The notes: generated by a model not told the origin, from the letters alone. A DNA stretch of 64,000 nucleotides from JBGAHD01 sp044226395 (GCA_044226395.1 JBGAHD010000004.1:62001-126000), one strand, 5' to 3'; counted from the first letter of the stretch, positions 1-8,644 are shown. Numbers and translations: made by a program.

Positions 1-1
1 T

Positions 2-361
2 CAACGCCACTTCCGCCTGAAGCCGCTGTTCGCCAGCGACTGGTACGTTCACCTGCAATCGCGCGAGGACGCGGGCGTGAATCTCGCCATCCTCGATGGC
101 GCGCACCTCACCCTTCCCGAAGGCCATCGCGGCCGCGTGAGCGGTCTGCTGATCAATTTCGAGGTCGAGGACGTCGACGCCGTCTACGACGAGCTGCGCG
201 CGCAGGGCCTGCCGATGCTTCTGCCGTTGCGCGACGAGCCATTTGGTCAACGGCATTTCATCACGCGCGATCCGGCGGGCGTGCTGATCGACGTGATCAC
301 GCCCATTCCGCCAAGCGCGGAGTTCGCCGCGCAGTACCAACCCGAGACGGTCGCCACATGA
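2..361 (+). CDS. VOC/glyoxalase-like protein, 3' part
   Basis: The reading frame is already open at the left edge, so only the last 119 codons are present and the start lies outside the window. The visible part reads as one half of a vicinal-oxygen-chelate (glyoxalase/bleomycin-resistance) fold: a strand rich in hydrophobics around 'LLINFEVEDVDAVYDEL', then 'FGQRHFITRDPAGVLIDVI', which is the typical beta-alpha-beta end of a VOC module with a D-P-x-G turn and a final strand. Proteins of this class include lyases, dioxygenases and resistance proteins; the substrate cannot be told. It ends about 150 bp before the thiolase gene, with no clear terminator between. Confidence 0.75.
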   Translation, partial: QRHFRLKPLFASDWYVHLQSREDAGVNLAILDGAHLTLPEGHRGRVSGLLINFEVEDVDAVYDELRAQGLPMLLPLRDEPFGQRHFITRDPAGVLIDVITPIPPSAEFAAQYQPETVAT

Positions 362-516
362 AGTCCACGACGCGCGCGTCGACGCCGTGATCGCGCCGTG
401 ACAAAGCCGCCAACCGTGGCGGAATCGCACCCGCATTGCGGCAACGATTGCCGCACTGCAATAATCACGGCCCCTCGGCGAACTCGTCGCCGCGCACAGC
501 ACGGAGCCCGCACATC

Positions 517-1695
517 ATGAGCGATCCCATCGTCATCGTAGGCGCCAAGCGCACGGCCATCGGTGCCCTGCTCGGCCAGTTCACCGGCGTGCCCACCACG
601 CAACTCGGCGCCACGGCGATCAAGGCCGCGCTCGAGCAGGCGCAAGTCGGCGCGGACACGGTCAGTGAAGTGATCATGGGTTGCGTGCTGCCGGCGGGCC
701 TGGGTCAGGCGCCGGCGCGACAAGCCGCGCTGGGCGCGGGCGTGCCCGTGGCCGCGGGCGCGACCACGATCAACAAGGTCTGCGGTTCGGGCATGAAGGC
801 GATCATGTTCGGTCACGATCTGCTGCGCGCGGGTTCGGCCGAGGTCGTCGTCGCCGGCGGCATGGAGTCGATGACCAATGCGCCGCACTTGCTGCCCAAC
901 AGCCGCGTCGGCACCAAGTACGGCCCGATCGAAATGCTCGATCACATGGCGTGGGACGGTCTGGTCAATCCCTACGACAAGCAAGCCATGGGCGTGTTCG
1001 GCGAACAGTGCGCGGCCAAGTACAACTTCACGCGCGAAGAGCAAGACGCGTTCGCCAGCGAGTCCGTGCGTCGCGCGCAGGCCGCGGTGGCCGAAGGCAA
1101 GTTCGCGGGCGAGATCGCCGCGGTCACGGTCGCCGGCAAGAAGGGCGATGTCGTGATCAATGTCGACGAAACGCCGGCCAAGTGCGATACCAGCAAGATC
1201 CCCTCGCTCAAGCCCGCGTTCAAGAAAGACGGCACGATCACGGCCGCCACGTCGTCGAGCATTTCCGATGGCGCCGCCGCCACCGTGCTGATGCGCGCCA
1301 GCACCGCCGCGCAGCGCGGCATCAAGCCGCTGGCGAAGATCGTCGCGCACGCCACGCATTCGCAAGAGCCGCAGTGGTTCACCACTGCGCCGGTGGGCGC
1401 GATCGAGAAGGTGCTCAAGGCCGCGGGTTGGCAGGTGGGCGATGTCGATCTGTTCGAAGTGAACGAAGCTTTCGCCGTGGTGGCGATGGCGCCGATTCGC
1501 GAGTTGGGGATTCCGCACGCCAAGCTCAACGTCAATGGCGGCGCTTGCGCGCTGGGTCATCCGATCGGTTGCACGGGCGCGCGTCTGGTCGTGACCCTGG
1601 TGCACGCGCTGAAAGCGCGCGGCGGCAAGCGTGGTGTCGCGTCGCTGTGCATCGGCGGCGGCGAGGCCACGGCGGTGGCGATCGAACTGGTCTGA
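517..1695 (+). CDS. Acetyl-CoA C-acetyltransferase (thiolase)
   Basis: A 392-residue thiolase that condenses or cleaves acyl-CoA/acetyl-CoA. The nucleophile Cys89 lies in 'NKVCGSGMKA', His348 in 'GHPIGCTGAR' and the second Cys378 in 'SLCIGGGEA'. Length and catalytic numbering match the biosynthetic acetoacetyl-CoA thiolase type. An upstream in-frame start at 436 would add 27 residues with no family counterpart, so the ATG at 517 was chosen; the protein then begins 'MSDPIVIVGAKRTAIG' as the family does. In this neighbourhood, beside leucine degradation genes, it probably works on acetoacetyl-CoA, the activated product of HMG-CoA lyase. A GC-rich hairpin follows the stop. Confidence 0.95.
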   Translation: MSDPIVIVGAKRTAIGALLGQFTGVPTTQLGATAIKAALEQAQVGADTVSEVIMGCVLPAGLGQAPARQAALGAGVPVAAGATTINKVCGSGMKAIMFGHDLLRAGSAEVVVAGGMESMTNAPHLLPNSRVGTKYGPIEMLDHMAWDGLVNPYDKQAMGVFGEQCAAKYNFTREEQDAFASESVRRAQAAVAEGKFAGEIAAVTVAGKKGDVVINVDETPAKCDTSKIPSLKPAFKKDGTITAATSSSISDGAAATVLMRASTAAQRGIKPLAKIVAHATHSQEPQWFTTAPVGAIEKVLKAAGWQVGDVDLFEVNEAFAVVAMAPIRELGIPHAKLNVNGGACALGHPIGCTGARLVVTLVHALKARGGKRGVASLCIGGGEATAVAIELV

Positions 1696-1705
1696 TCGCC
1701 ACTCC

Positions 1706-1736
1706 GGGCGCGGCGCCGAACCGGCGCGCCGCGCCC
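1706..1736 (+). terminator. GC-rich hairpin after the thiolase gene
   Basis: A perfect 11-bp stem (1706-1716 with 1726-1736) and 9-nt loop begin 11 bases after the thiolase stop. There is no T-run after it, so it may be a transcription-pausing or RNA-protecting hairpin and not a classical intrinsic terminator. Confidence 0.4.
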
Positions 1737-1858
1737 CCGATCGCGGAAACGTGAGTTTGCTGCGCGCCGCGCGGCGGCGCGCTAGTATCCATGCGCTTTG
1801 CCACACTCGTGGTTTTTTACCCTTGCCCTAACTCACACCCTTTCGGGGAGACCAGATC

Positions 1859-2278
1859 ATGAAGATCCAGAAACTCACCGTCGCCGCCGCGATCGCCCTG
1901 GCCCTGGCCGCGTGCTCCGAGCCCGCGCAACAGCAGGCCGCCGACGCCGCCGCGCAAGCACAACAGGCCACGACGCAGGCCGCCGACGCGGTGAAGGACG
2001 CCGCCGCCGACGCCACGCAAGCCGCCGGCCAGGCCGCCGACGCCGTCAAGGACGCCGCCGCCGATGCCACCCAGGCCGCCGGCCAAGCCGCGACCGAAGT
2101 GAAGGACGCCGCGGTCGACGCCGCTGGCGAGGTCAAGGACGCGGCCGGTCAGGTCGTCGACCAGGCCAAGGACGCCGCCGCCGACGCCGCGCAAGCCGCG
2201 GGCGAGAAGGTCGAGCATGCCGGCGAAGCGATCCAAGAGCAGGCCGCCGAGGTCAAGAAGGACGACAAGGGCGGCTGA
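1859..2278 (+). CDS. Alanine-rich repeat lipoprotein
   Basis: A 139-residue protein with a lipoprotein signal peptide; the lipobox 'LAAC' places the lipidated Cys at residue 19. The mature part is almost only Ala, Asp, Lys, Gln, Val and Gly and is predicted to be an amphipathic helix. Residues 41-58 and 59-76 are an identical 18-residue repeat ('AADAVKDAAADATQAAGQ'), followed by degenerate copies to the C-terminus. Such apolipoprotein/LEA-like repeats are common in small envelope lipoproteins; no enzymatic role can be assigned. A clean ribosome-binding site (ggggag, 1842-1847) precedes the ATG and a strong terminator follows, so it is a monocistronic unit. Confidence 0.85.
   Translation: MKIQKLTVAAAIALALAACSEPAQQQAADAAAQAQQATTQAADAVKDAAADATQAAGQAADAVKDAAADATQAAGQAATEVKDAAVDAAGEVKDAAGQVVDQAKDAAADAAQAAGEKVEHAGEAIQEQAAEVKKDDKGG
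1979..2086 (+). repeat. Two tandem 54-bp coding repeats
   Basis: Two adjacent 54-bp units (1979-2032 and 2033-2086) encode the same 18 residues of the Ala-rich lipoprotein while differing at some third codon positions. This indicates an older duplication kept at the protein level. Confidence 0.75.
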
Positions 2279-2306
2279 TCCGCGCCCACGTCCCGAAGTG
2301 ATTCGC

Positions 2307-2337
2307 GAAGCCCCCGGAAACGGGGGCTTCGTTTTTT
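2307..2337 (+). terminator. Rho-independent terminator
   Basis: A perfect 10-bp stem (2307-2316 with 2321-2330), a GAAA tetraloop and a run of six T (2332-2337) stand 29 bases after the lipoprotein stop. This is the clearest intrinsic terminator in the window. It also separates the gene from the convergent beta-helix gene. Confidence 0.93.
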
Positions 2338-2356
2338 CAGGCGTCGTGTGTCGCCA

Positions 2357-3373
2357 TCACCACGTATTGCCCACGCCAAGATCGATCACCGGCGTTGCCG
2401 TCGCGGCGTAGACATTGGCCGAGCCCTCGTTGAACGCACTGTCGACTTTGAACGTCAGTCCGACCGTGGCGCCGTCGATGATGTTGCCGTTGGCGTGATT
2501 GCGCTCGGCGCGATAACCGACCACGCCACTGCCGATCACCAGCGGCTGACTGACGCCATTGAAATTGTTGTTCTGCAGTGAGTTGTTCTTGACCATCGGG
2601 CCGGGGTCGCGCCAGAAGCACGTGGAGCCCGGGTGGGTCATGATCACGATGCCCCGCGCGCCGGGCCCGAAGCGATTGCCGCTGACCAAATTGTCGTTGC
2701 TCTCCAACCGCAACAGCGACAGGGACGCGAAATCGTTGATCTGCACGCGATTGTTGCCCGCGCCTTGCGTGGTCATCACCGCGGCGGTTCCGATATTGAT
2801 GAAGGTGTTCGACAGCACCGCGTTGCCACCCGCGTTCGATCCGCAGAACCGCACGCCGTAACCCGCGTTGGCGAAGGCATTGCCGCTGATCGCGTGACCG
2901 CCCGCCGCGGCCGTGGGGCTGGTGGGCCGTTGCATCACGCTCACGCCCGCGCCATTGAGTCCATCGAAGCGATTGCTCGTGATCGTGGCATTGCTCGAAT
3001 CGATCAGCACGATGCCATCGGGCCCGCCGACGACGACATCGATGCCCGACACGAACAACTGCGCGACGCCGGTGACCCGGATCGCGCGCTGCCCGCCTTG
3101 AATGCGCCCCGGGCCCATGATCGCCACGTTCGACACGCCTTCGGCGATCACGCCTTCGGTGCCGCTGGTGATCGTGCGCCCGCCCAGGTTCAAGGTGATG
3201 TTGGAACGCCCGAGCTTGAGCGCGAACGGTCGGCCACGACAATCGAGATCCGTCAACAAGGTCGTGCCGACAAACAAAGTATCACCGCAACCGACGGCGC
3301 GCGCCGGTTCGATCGCGCCGACGAGGCCGAGCAGCGCGAGGCCCGCAAAGGTCATCGCCTTCATTGCACACAT
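2357..3373 (-). CDS. Secreted right-handed beta-helix protein
   Basis: A 338-residue exported protein. The start at 3373 is set by a ribosome-binding site (ggaggaagg) a few bases upstream; a longer reading frame to 3526 lacks one. A signal peptide covers about residues 1-25. The rest is rich in short repeats such as 'ISGNAFANAGYGVRF' and 'VSGNRFGPGARGIVI' (N/G-rich turns alternating with Val/Ile strands), the pattern of PbH1 parallel beta-helix repeats seen in pectate-lyase-like and NosD-like proteins. Polysaccharide binding or cleavage is possible, but no catalytic set is recognisable. It is transcribed away from the carboxylase gene at 3577. Confidence 0.8.
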   Translation of the reverse strand: MCAMKAMTFAGLALLGLVGAIEPARAVGCGDTLFVGTTLLTDLDCRGRPFALKLGRSNITLNLGGRTITSGTEGVIAEGVSNVAIMGPGRIQGGQRAIRVTGVAQLFVSGIDVVVGGPDGIVLIDSSNATITSNRFDGLNGAGVSVMQRPTSPTAAAGGHAISGNAFANAGYGVRFCGSNAGGNAVLSNTFINIGTAAVMTTQGAGNNRVQINDFASLSLLRLESNDNLVSGNRFGPGARGIVIMTHPGSTCFWRDPGPMVKNNSLQNNNFNGVSQPLVIGSGVVGYRAERNHANGNIIDGATVGLTFKVDSAFNEGSANVYAATATPVIDLGVGNTW

Positions 3374-3576
3374 GTCGCCTTCCTCCCGTGTGGCGACCAG
3401 ACGGACGCTTCCCCGCCCGATCGCATTCCCTCCCCCTGCCCCGATGTAGACGCAGAATTCGGCGGCCGTTCGCCTGCGCGCGGGCTTGCCGTCGCGATCC
3501 CGCCGACGCGCGCCAGCCGCTATCATGCGCGGCGACGCGACCGCGCGGTCGCCGCCTCAGGGATGTCACACGCTTC

Positions 3577-5184
3577 ATGCCGACGCTCAGCACGCAAGTC
3601 GACACGCGCTCGCCGGAATTCCAGGCCAACAGCGCGCAACTCATCGCCCTGGTCGAAGACCTCAAGGCGCGCCTGATGCGCGCCGGCCTCGGCGGCGGCG
3701 AGAAGGCACGGCAAAAACACACCGAGCGCGGCAAGCTGCTGCCGCGCGAACGCATTCGCGCCCTGCTCGATCCCGGTTCGCCATTCCTGGAACTGTCGCC
3801 GCTCGCGGCCGAGGGCATGTACGAGGATCAGGCGCCCTGCGCCGGCGTGATCACCGGCATAGGCCGCGTGCACGGTCAAGAAGTGCTGATCGTGGCCAAC
3901 GACGCCACGGTCAAGGGCGGCACGTATTTTCCGATGACGGTGAAAAAGCATCTGCGCGCGCAGGAAATCGCCGCGGAAAATCGACTGCCCTGCGTGTATC
4001 TGGTCGATTCCGGCGGCGCGTTCTTGCCGCTGCAAGACGAAGTATTTCCCGATCGCGATCACTTCGGTCGCATCTTCTACAACCAGGCGCGACTGTCGGC
4101 GCGCAACATTCCGCAGGTCGCGGTGGTGATGGGCTCGTGCACGGCCGGTGGCGCCTATGTGCCGGCGATGAGCGACGAGACCATCATCGTGCGCGAGCAA
4201 GGCACGATCTTTCTCGGCGGTCCGCCGCTGGTGAAGGCCGCGACCGGCGAAGTGGTCGACGCCGAATCGCTGGGTGGCGCCGACGTGCACACGGCCACCT
4301 CGGGCGTGGCCGATCACTTCGCCGAAAACGATCAGCACGCCCTGGCCATGGCGCGCGATGTGCTGGCGCACCTCAACCGCGTCAAGCGCGTGCCGCTGGC
4401 GCTTCGCGAGCCGGTCGAGCCCAAGTATGACCCGCGCGAACTCTACGGCATCGTGCCGCGCGACACGCGTCGGCCGTTCGACATTCGCGAGATCATCGCG
4501 CGCATCGTCGACGCCAGCGAATTCCAAGAATTCAAGGCGCGCTACGGCAAGACGCTGGTGTGCGGCTTCGCGCATATTCACGGCTATCCGGTCGGCATCG
4601 TCGCCAACAACGGCATTCTGTTCGCCGAGAGCGCGTTGAAGGGCGCGCACTTCATCGAGCTGTGCAATCAGCGCGATATTCCGCTGGTGTTCTTGCAAAA
4701 CATCACGGGCTTCATGGTCGGCCGCAAATACGAGAACGCCGGAATCGCGAAGGACGGCGCGAAGATGGTCACGGCCGTCGCGTGTTCGCACGTGCCCAAG
4801 TTCACCGTGATCATCGGCGGCAGTTTTGGCGCCGGCAACTACGCCATGTGTGGTCGTGGCTATCAGCCGCGCATGATGTGGATGTGGCCCAACGCGCGCA
4901 TCAGCGTGATGGGCGGCGAGCAGGCGGCGAGCGTGCTGGCCACGGTCAAGCGCGACAGCCTCGAGGGCGCCGGCAAGACCTGGAGCAAGGACGAGGAAGA
5001 AGCCTTCAAGCAGCCCGTACGCGATCAGTACGAGCGCCAGGGCAATCCTTACTACGCCACCGCGCGATTGTGGGATGACGGCGTGATCGATCCGGTCGAT
5101 ACGCGACGCGTGCTGGGCCTAGCGCTGTCGGCGGCGCTCAACGCGCCGATCGAGAAAGACAACTTCGGCGTGTTCCGGATGTGA
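3577..5184 (+). CDS. liuB: Methylcrotonyl-CoA carboxylase, carboxyltransferase (beta) subunit
   Basis: 535 residues, the usual length for this subunit. It transfers CO2 from carboxybiotin to 3-methylcrotonyl-CoA in leucine degradation. Family features include an N-terminal 'ARQKHTERGKLLPRERI' segment, 'GVITGIGRVHGQEV', 'MGSCTAGGAYVPAMSDE' (oxyanion-hole Gly/Ala) and in the C-terminal half 'GFMVGRKYENAGIAKDGAKM' and 'GAGNYAMCGRGY'. The ATG at 3577 gives the expected N-terminus. Propionyl- or geranyl-CoA carboxylase beta subunits are the alternatives; the hydratase, biotin subunit and HMG-CoA lyase downstream make the leucine route far more likely. Isovaleryl-CoA dehydrogenase, usually next to it, is not in the window. 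Confidence 0.93.
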   Translation: MPTLSTQVDTRSPEFQANSAQLIALVEDLKARLMRAGLGGGEKARQKHTERGKLLPRERIRALLDPGSPFLELSPLAAEGMYEDQAPCAGVITGIGRVHGQEVLIVANDATVKGGTYFPMTVKKHLRAQEIAAENRLPCVYLVDSGGAFLPLQDEVFPDRDHFGRIFYNQARLSARNIPQVAVVMGSCTAGGAYVPAMSDETIIVREQGTIFLGGPPLVKAATGEVVDAESLGGADVHTATSGVADHFAENDQHALAMARDVLAHLNRVKRVPLALREPVEPKYDPRELYGIVPRDTRRPFDIREIIARIVDASEFQEFKARYGKTLVCGFAHIHGYPVGIVANNGILFAESALKGAHFIELCNQRDIPLVFLQNITGFMVGRKYENAGIAKDGAKMVTAVACSHVPKFTVIIGGSFGAGNYAMCGRGYQPRMMWMWPNARISVMGGEQAASVLATVKRDSLEGAGKTWSKDEEEAFKQPVRDQYERQGNPYYATARLWDDGVIDPVDTRRVLGLALSAALNAPIEKDNFGVFRM

Positions 5185-5194
5185 GGCGCGCCCG

Positions 5195-6034
5195 ATGAGT
5201 CGCGCGTCCGCGGTGTTGTCGATGATGATGTGGATGGTCTGCGCGTCGACGGTGATCGACGCGCGCGCGCAGGCCTTGGCGCCGCAGAACGCGGCGCAAC
5301 GCGTGGCCGCGGCCTATCGGTTCAACGAACAACTGCAAGGCTACGAGTTTCTCGGCACGGAAGCCGCGCCCGATCCCAAGATCGGCGTCTCGGCAAGTTG
5401 GCGCGCGGACGAAGACGAGGGCCAACGCTTCGACGTGTTTCTCTATCAAGCCCAGGCCGCGCGCGTGCCCGGCGTCGCCTTGCGCGAAGCCTTCGAGCGT
5501 TTCAGCCAGGAACTGCGCGATTTCTACACGCGGCCCGGCAATGGTCTCGACGAACCGCTGGCCGATCCGGAGTCGCTGACTTGGAAGATGGGCGGCATCG
5601 AGTGGCCAGGACTGGCGCATCACGCGCGGATCAGCCTCGAAGGCACGCGCCTGAACTCCTACACCTTGCTGTTCTATCAGCTCGGGCATTTGATCAAACT
5701 GCGCGCCTCCGCGCCGCCGAACGTGCGCGGCGCGCGCCGACTCGCGCGTCAATCGCAGGCGTTCATGAAGTCGTTTCTGGAGCGCTTGTCGATCGAGCAA
5801 CCTTTCGGCCATCACTGCGGCATGCCGGAGCTCGTCAGCATCAGCTTGCCCGACACGCGCGTGGGTACGTTTTCGCCCAACGATCACGCGTACTACATCG
5901 CCGACAGCCTCGACGAGAAGGGGCTCGCCGATGAACTTGCGCGCGTGGTGCAGGCGTCGCTCGCGCGCTCATCGGCGGCGGGGTGCTTCGGTCAGGGCAT
6001 GAAGGTCGAAGCGTCGGGCGGGCATCAACCGTGA
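5195..6034 (+). CDS. Secreted protein of unknown function
   Basis: 279 residues starting 10 bases after the carboxylase stop, so it is probably cotranscribed. A signal peptide (about residues 1-25, ending 'DARA') precedes a soluble domain with no motif I recognise. One Cys pair near the C-terminal third (around 'FGHHCGMPELVS' and 'AAGCFGQGMK') might form a disulfide in the periplasm. Nothing links it biochemically to leucine degradation except its position. Its last bases overlap the next gene. Confidence 0.7.
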   Translation: MSRASAVLSMMMWMVCASTVIDARAQALAPQNAAQRVAAAYRFNEQLQGYEFLGTEAAPDPKIGVSASWRADEDEGQRFDVFLYQAQAARVPGVALREAFERFSQELRDFYTRPGNGLDEPLADPESLTWKMGGIEWPGLAHHARISLEGTRLNSYTLLFYQLGHLIKLRASAPPNVRGARRLARQSQAFMKSFLERLSIEQPFGHHCGMPELVSISLPDTRVGTFSPNDHAYYIADSLDEKGLADELARVVQASLARSSAAGCFGQGMKVEASGGHQP

Positions 6035-6426
6035 GTGAGTGGTGGCAGTCCACGCTCTCGGTGCTGCTGGTGATCTCCGGCGCGTTGTGCACGGGCCTGA
6101 CCGCGCGCGCCTTACGCCAAGCGCCGGAACTCGCGCGCCGCGCGGCGAAATACGAACGCACGATCGCGCGCATCGTCACCGTGGCGATCGCCGCGGCGGC
6201 GGTGGCGACGAATCTGCTGCGCAACTGGGGTGATGGCGCGGCCGCGATGGCCGGCTTGATCGCGGGCTTGGGCTTGGCGCTGCTCGCGGGCGCGATCGCC
6301 CTGGCGATTCGCTTGCTGCGTTATCGCGGCGATGCCGTGTGGTTGGCGCTGTGGCCGGATCTGGTCGGCTTCGCGCTGATGGGCATCGGCGCGGTGATGC
6401 GGTACGGCGCGATCGCCTTGCGGTGA
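6031..6426 (+). CDS. Small membrane protein, unknown
   Basis: The GTG at 6031 overlaps the previous stop (GTGA), a translational-coupling arrangement; the in-frame ATG at 5983 lies well inside the preceding gene and was not used. The 131-residue product starts 'VSEWWQSTLSVLLVISGAL' and has about four hydrophobic segments (near residues 8-25, 48-65, 72-95 and 105-125). No family is recognised. Coupling suggests that it works with the secreted protein encoded before it. Confidence 0.7.
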   Translation: MSEWWQSTLSVLLVISGALCTGLTARALRQAPELARRAAKYERTIARIVTVAIAAAAVATNLLRNWGDGAAAMAGLIAGLGLALLAGAIALAIRLLRYRGDAVWLALWPDLVGFALMGIGAVMRYGAIALR

Positions 6427-6446
6427 TCGCGCCGTAGTTCTTGCGC

Positions 6447-7298
6447 TCAGGCCGCGGGTTGCGCCGCGACGCGCGGCGTCATCGACTGCCCGCGCGTCAC
6501 GAGTTTCATGCCCACCGCGATCGCGATGGCCGTGGTCAGATAGAACACCACCTGCATGCCGGCCGGGCGTTCGTCATACCCCACCAGGGCTTTCATGATG
6601 CCGCCCACGGTGGAGTGATTGGACAGAATGCCCGAGGTATCCCACACGTGCGCGCCGAGCGCCGGCAGCCAATCCGCCTGGATCAGATAACCCGCCGCCT
6701 GCGAGGCCATGCCCGCGGCGAGCAACAGGATCATCCAGTTGGTCACGGTGAAGAAATGCCGCATCGGAATGCGCAGCAGGCCGAAGTACATGGCCACGCC
6801 CAACGTCGCGCCCAGCAGCAAGCCAATCGCCGAGCCCGAGATCATCGACACCGCGGTCGAACCGCCCGCGGCCACGCCGAACATGAAGAGCACGATCTCC
6901 GACCCTTCGCGCAACACCGCGAGCGCCACGACCGCGAGCAGCGCCGACGGCGGACGACTGCCGCGCGTCACGCCCTCGCCGACCGATTTCATCTGCGCGG
7001 CCAGTTCACGACCGTGCTGCGACATCCAGATCGCATGCCAGGCCAGCATCATCACCGCGACCAGCAGCACGCCCGCGTTGAACACTTCCTGGCCCACGCC
7101 TTCGAGCCAATTGGCGATCTGACCGGTGAACAGCGCCACCACGATCGCGCCCAGCACGCCCGCGCCCACGCCCGCCGCGACCCAACGACCGCGGCCACTC
7201 AAGCCGCGCGTGGCCGCCAGCACGATGGTCACGACCAGCGCTGCCTCGAGCACTTCGCGGAACACCAGCAATGCCGCTTGAAAGATGTCGCCCCACAT
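6447..7298 (-). CDS. FTR1-family iron permease
   Basis: 283 residues with about seven membrane helices. Two REXXE-type iron-binding motifs are visible: 'REVLEA' in the first helix and 'REGSEI' in the fourth, as in EfeU/Ftr1 high-affinity iron permeases. It is transcribed after the cupredoxin-like gene with a 30-bp gap. This is the common bacterial pair in which a periplasmic cupredoxin or P19-like protein oxidises or hands over iron to the permease. A Fur-box-like palindrome upstream of the pair fits iron control. It is convergent with the + strand unknown membrane gene. Confidence 0.93.
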   Translation of the reverse strand: MWGDIFQAALLVFREVLEAALVVTIVLAATRGLSGRGRWVAAGVGAGVLGAIVVALFTGQIANWLEGVGQEVFNAGVLLVAVMMLAWHAIWMSQHGRELAAQMKSVGEGVTRGSRPPSALLAVVALAVLREGSEIVLFMFGVAAGGSTAVSMISGSAIGLLLGATLGVAMYFGLLRIPMRHFFTVTNWMILLLAAGMASQAAGYLIQADWLPALGAHVWDTSGILSNHSTVGGIMKALVGYDERPAGMQVVFYLTTAIAIAVGMKLVTRGQSMTPRVAAQPAA

Positions 7299-7328
7299 GT
7301 TCGTTGCTCCTGACCGGATGCGCGCCGC

Positions 7329-7658
7329 TTACTCGGCGATCAACACGCCCTGCGCCGTGTCCTGATGGAACTCACCGAAGAAAGGATAGCGACCCGGCTC
7401 GAGCGGGCCGACCCAGACGATGATCGAAGACTTCGGCGCGACGATCTTCTCGCGATTGAGTTCGTTGCTTTCGAACTCCTCGGCCGAGTCGTCCTGGTTG
7501 TCGATGGTGAGCTTGACCTTCTGACCGGCCGGCACCTTGAACTCGGCCGGCTCGAACTTGTGATCCTTGATCACGATTTTGACTTCGGTCGGTTCGGCGG
7601 CGACCGCGGCACCCGCGGCCAGCGCCAGGACGGCGGCCATTGCAAGACGAAAGCTCAT
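7329..7658 (-). CDS. Periplasmic cupredoxin-like protein
   Basis: 109 residues from the ATG at 7658, chosen because of the ribosome-binding site aagaggt just upstream; a 12-residue longer form has none. A signal peptide ends around 'AAGAAVAAEP'. The mature domain has the cupredoxin-like layout 'KDHKFEPAEFKVPAGQKVKL' then 'GRYPFFGEFHQDTAQGVLIAE'. The classic Cys copper ligand is absent and replaced by a Phe/Glu/His-containing loop. That matches the EfeO-N/P19-type cupredoxins paired with FTR1 permeases, which bind iron and/or copper. It is likely the periplasmic partner of the permease. Confidence 0.88.
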   Translation of the reverse strand: MSFRLAMAAVLALAAGAAVAAEPTEVKIVIKDHKFEPAEFKVPAGQKVKLTIDNQDDSAEEFESNELNREKIVAPKSSIIVWVGPLEPGRYPFFGEFHQDTAQGVLIAE

Positions 7659-7691
7659 CACGACCTCTTGATATTTCGATAACTTGGGCTT

Positions 7692-7714
7692 CAAATGCTA
7701 AGCGTTCTCATTTG
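7692..7714 (-). promoter_or_regulatory. Fur-box-like palindrome
   Basis: A 23-bp imperfect palindrome centred at 7703: outer arms CAAATG/CATTTG pair perfectly and the inner part reads AAATGAGAA on the minus strand, as in many proteobacterial Fur sites. 8 of 11 base pairs match. It lies 34 bp upstream of the cupredoxin start, ahead of an iron permease, which is the expected place for ferric-uptake repression. It also lies 76 bp upstream of the divergent hydratase gene. Confidence 0.65.
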
Positions 7715-7789
7715 AAATGGCAACCGACTGGCGGCCGGGAGCGCCTTCGGTTCAGACTGGCGCCCCCGATCGACCGACGAAGGCCCGTC

Positions 7790-8599
7790 ATGAGCCCAAC
7801 CGCCCCTGCTTCCGCCGTGCGTTGCGACCGCCAAGGCCCCGTGGCCCGGGTCTGGTTGACGCGCGGGGCCGTCCACAATGCCTTCGACGATGGCCTGATC
7901 GCGGAACTGACCGAGGTGCTGCGGGAATTGGGCGAGGACGAAACGCTGCGCGTGATCGTGCTCGGTGGCGAAGGCGCGTCGTTTTCCGCCGGCGCCGATC
8001 TCAATTGGATGCGGCGCATGGCCGCGGCCAGCGAAGCCGACAATCGCGCCGACGCCGCCGCGCTCGCGCGCTTGATGGCCACGCTCGATGCCTTGCCGCA
8101 AGCCGTGATCGCGCGCGTCAACGGCTCGGCCTTCGGCGGTGGCGTGGGCTTGATCGCCTGCTGCGACATCGCGATCGCCGCGCGCGACGCCAAGTTCGGT
8201 CTGACCGAGACCAAGCTAGGTCTGGTGCCCGCCGTGATCTCGCCCTATGTGTTGCGCGCGATCGGCGAACGTCAGGCGCGGCGTTATTTTCTCACCGCCG
8301 AAATCTTCGACGCCGAACGCGCGCTCGCCATCGGCCTGCTGCACGAGTGCGTCGACGCCGACGCGCTCGACACCGCGGTCGACCGTCAGATCGATCTGCT
8401 GCTCAAGGCCGGCCCGCACGCCGTGCGCGAGGCCAAGGGCCTGGTGCGACGCATCGCCCTGGCCGACACCGCCGCGCGCGCCGCGATCGATCGCGACAAT
8501 GCCGCCCTGATCGCGCGCCTGCGCGTCTCGGCCGAAGGTCAGGAAGGCCTGGGCGCCTTTCTCGACAAGCGCAAACCGGCCTGGATTGGGCGACAATAG
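7790..8599 (+). CDS. liuC: Enoyl-CoA hydratase, probable methylglutaconyl-CoA hydratase
   Basis: 269 residues of the crotonase superfamily. The oxyanion-hole segments 'FSAGADLNWMRRM' and 'GSAFGGGVGLIACCDIAI' are present, as is the 'FGLTETKLGLVPAVISPYV' segment that is typical of the AUH/LiuC group. It would hydrate 3-methylglutaconyl-CoA to HMG-CoA, the step between the carboxylase and the lyase. It sits between the genes for these two enzymes, which supports the assignment over a general beta-oxidation hydratase. The ATG at 7790 is used because the upstream extension runs through the Fur-box region. Confidence 0.9.
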   Translation: MSPTAPASAVRCDRQGPVARVWLTRGAVHNAFDDGLIAELTEVLRELGEDETLRVIVLGGEGASFSAGADLNWMRRMAAASEADNRADAAALARLMATLDALPQAVIARVNGSAFGGGVGLIACCDIAIAARDAKFGLTETKLGLVPAVISPYVLRAIGERQARRYFLTAEIFDAERALAIGLLHECVDADALDTAVDRQIDLLLKAGPHAVREAKGLVRRIALADTAARAAIDRDNAALIARLRVSAEGQEGLGAFLDKRKPAWIGRQ

Positions 8600-8644
8600 C
8601 GCCCGGTCGCCGCGCCGGACGACGACGCATCGCAGGGACGAGGC

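Noticed and set aside
1757..1788. TTGCTG/TAGTAT as a promoter of the Ala-rich lipoprotein
   Set aside because: The spacer would be 20 bp, too long for a normal sigma-70 promoter.
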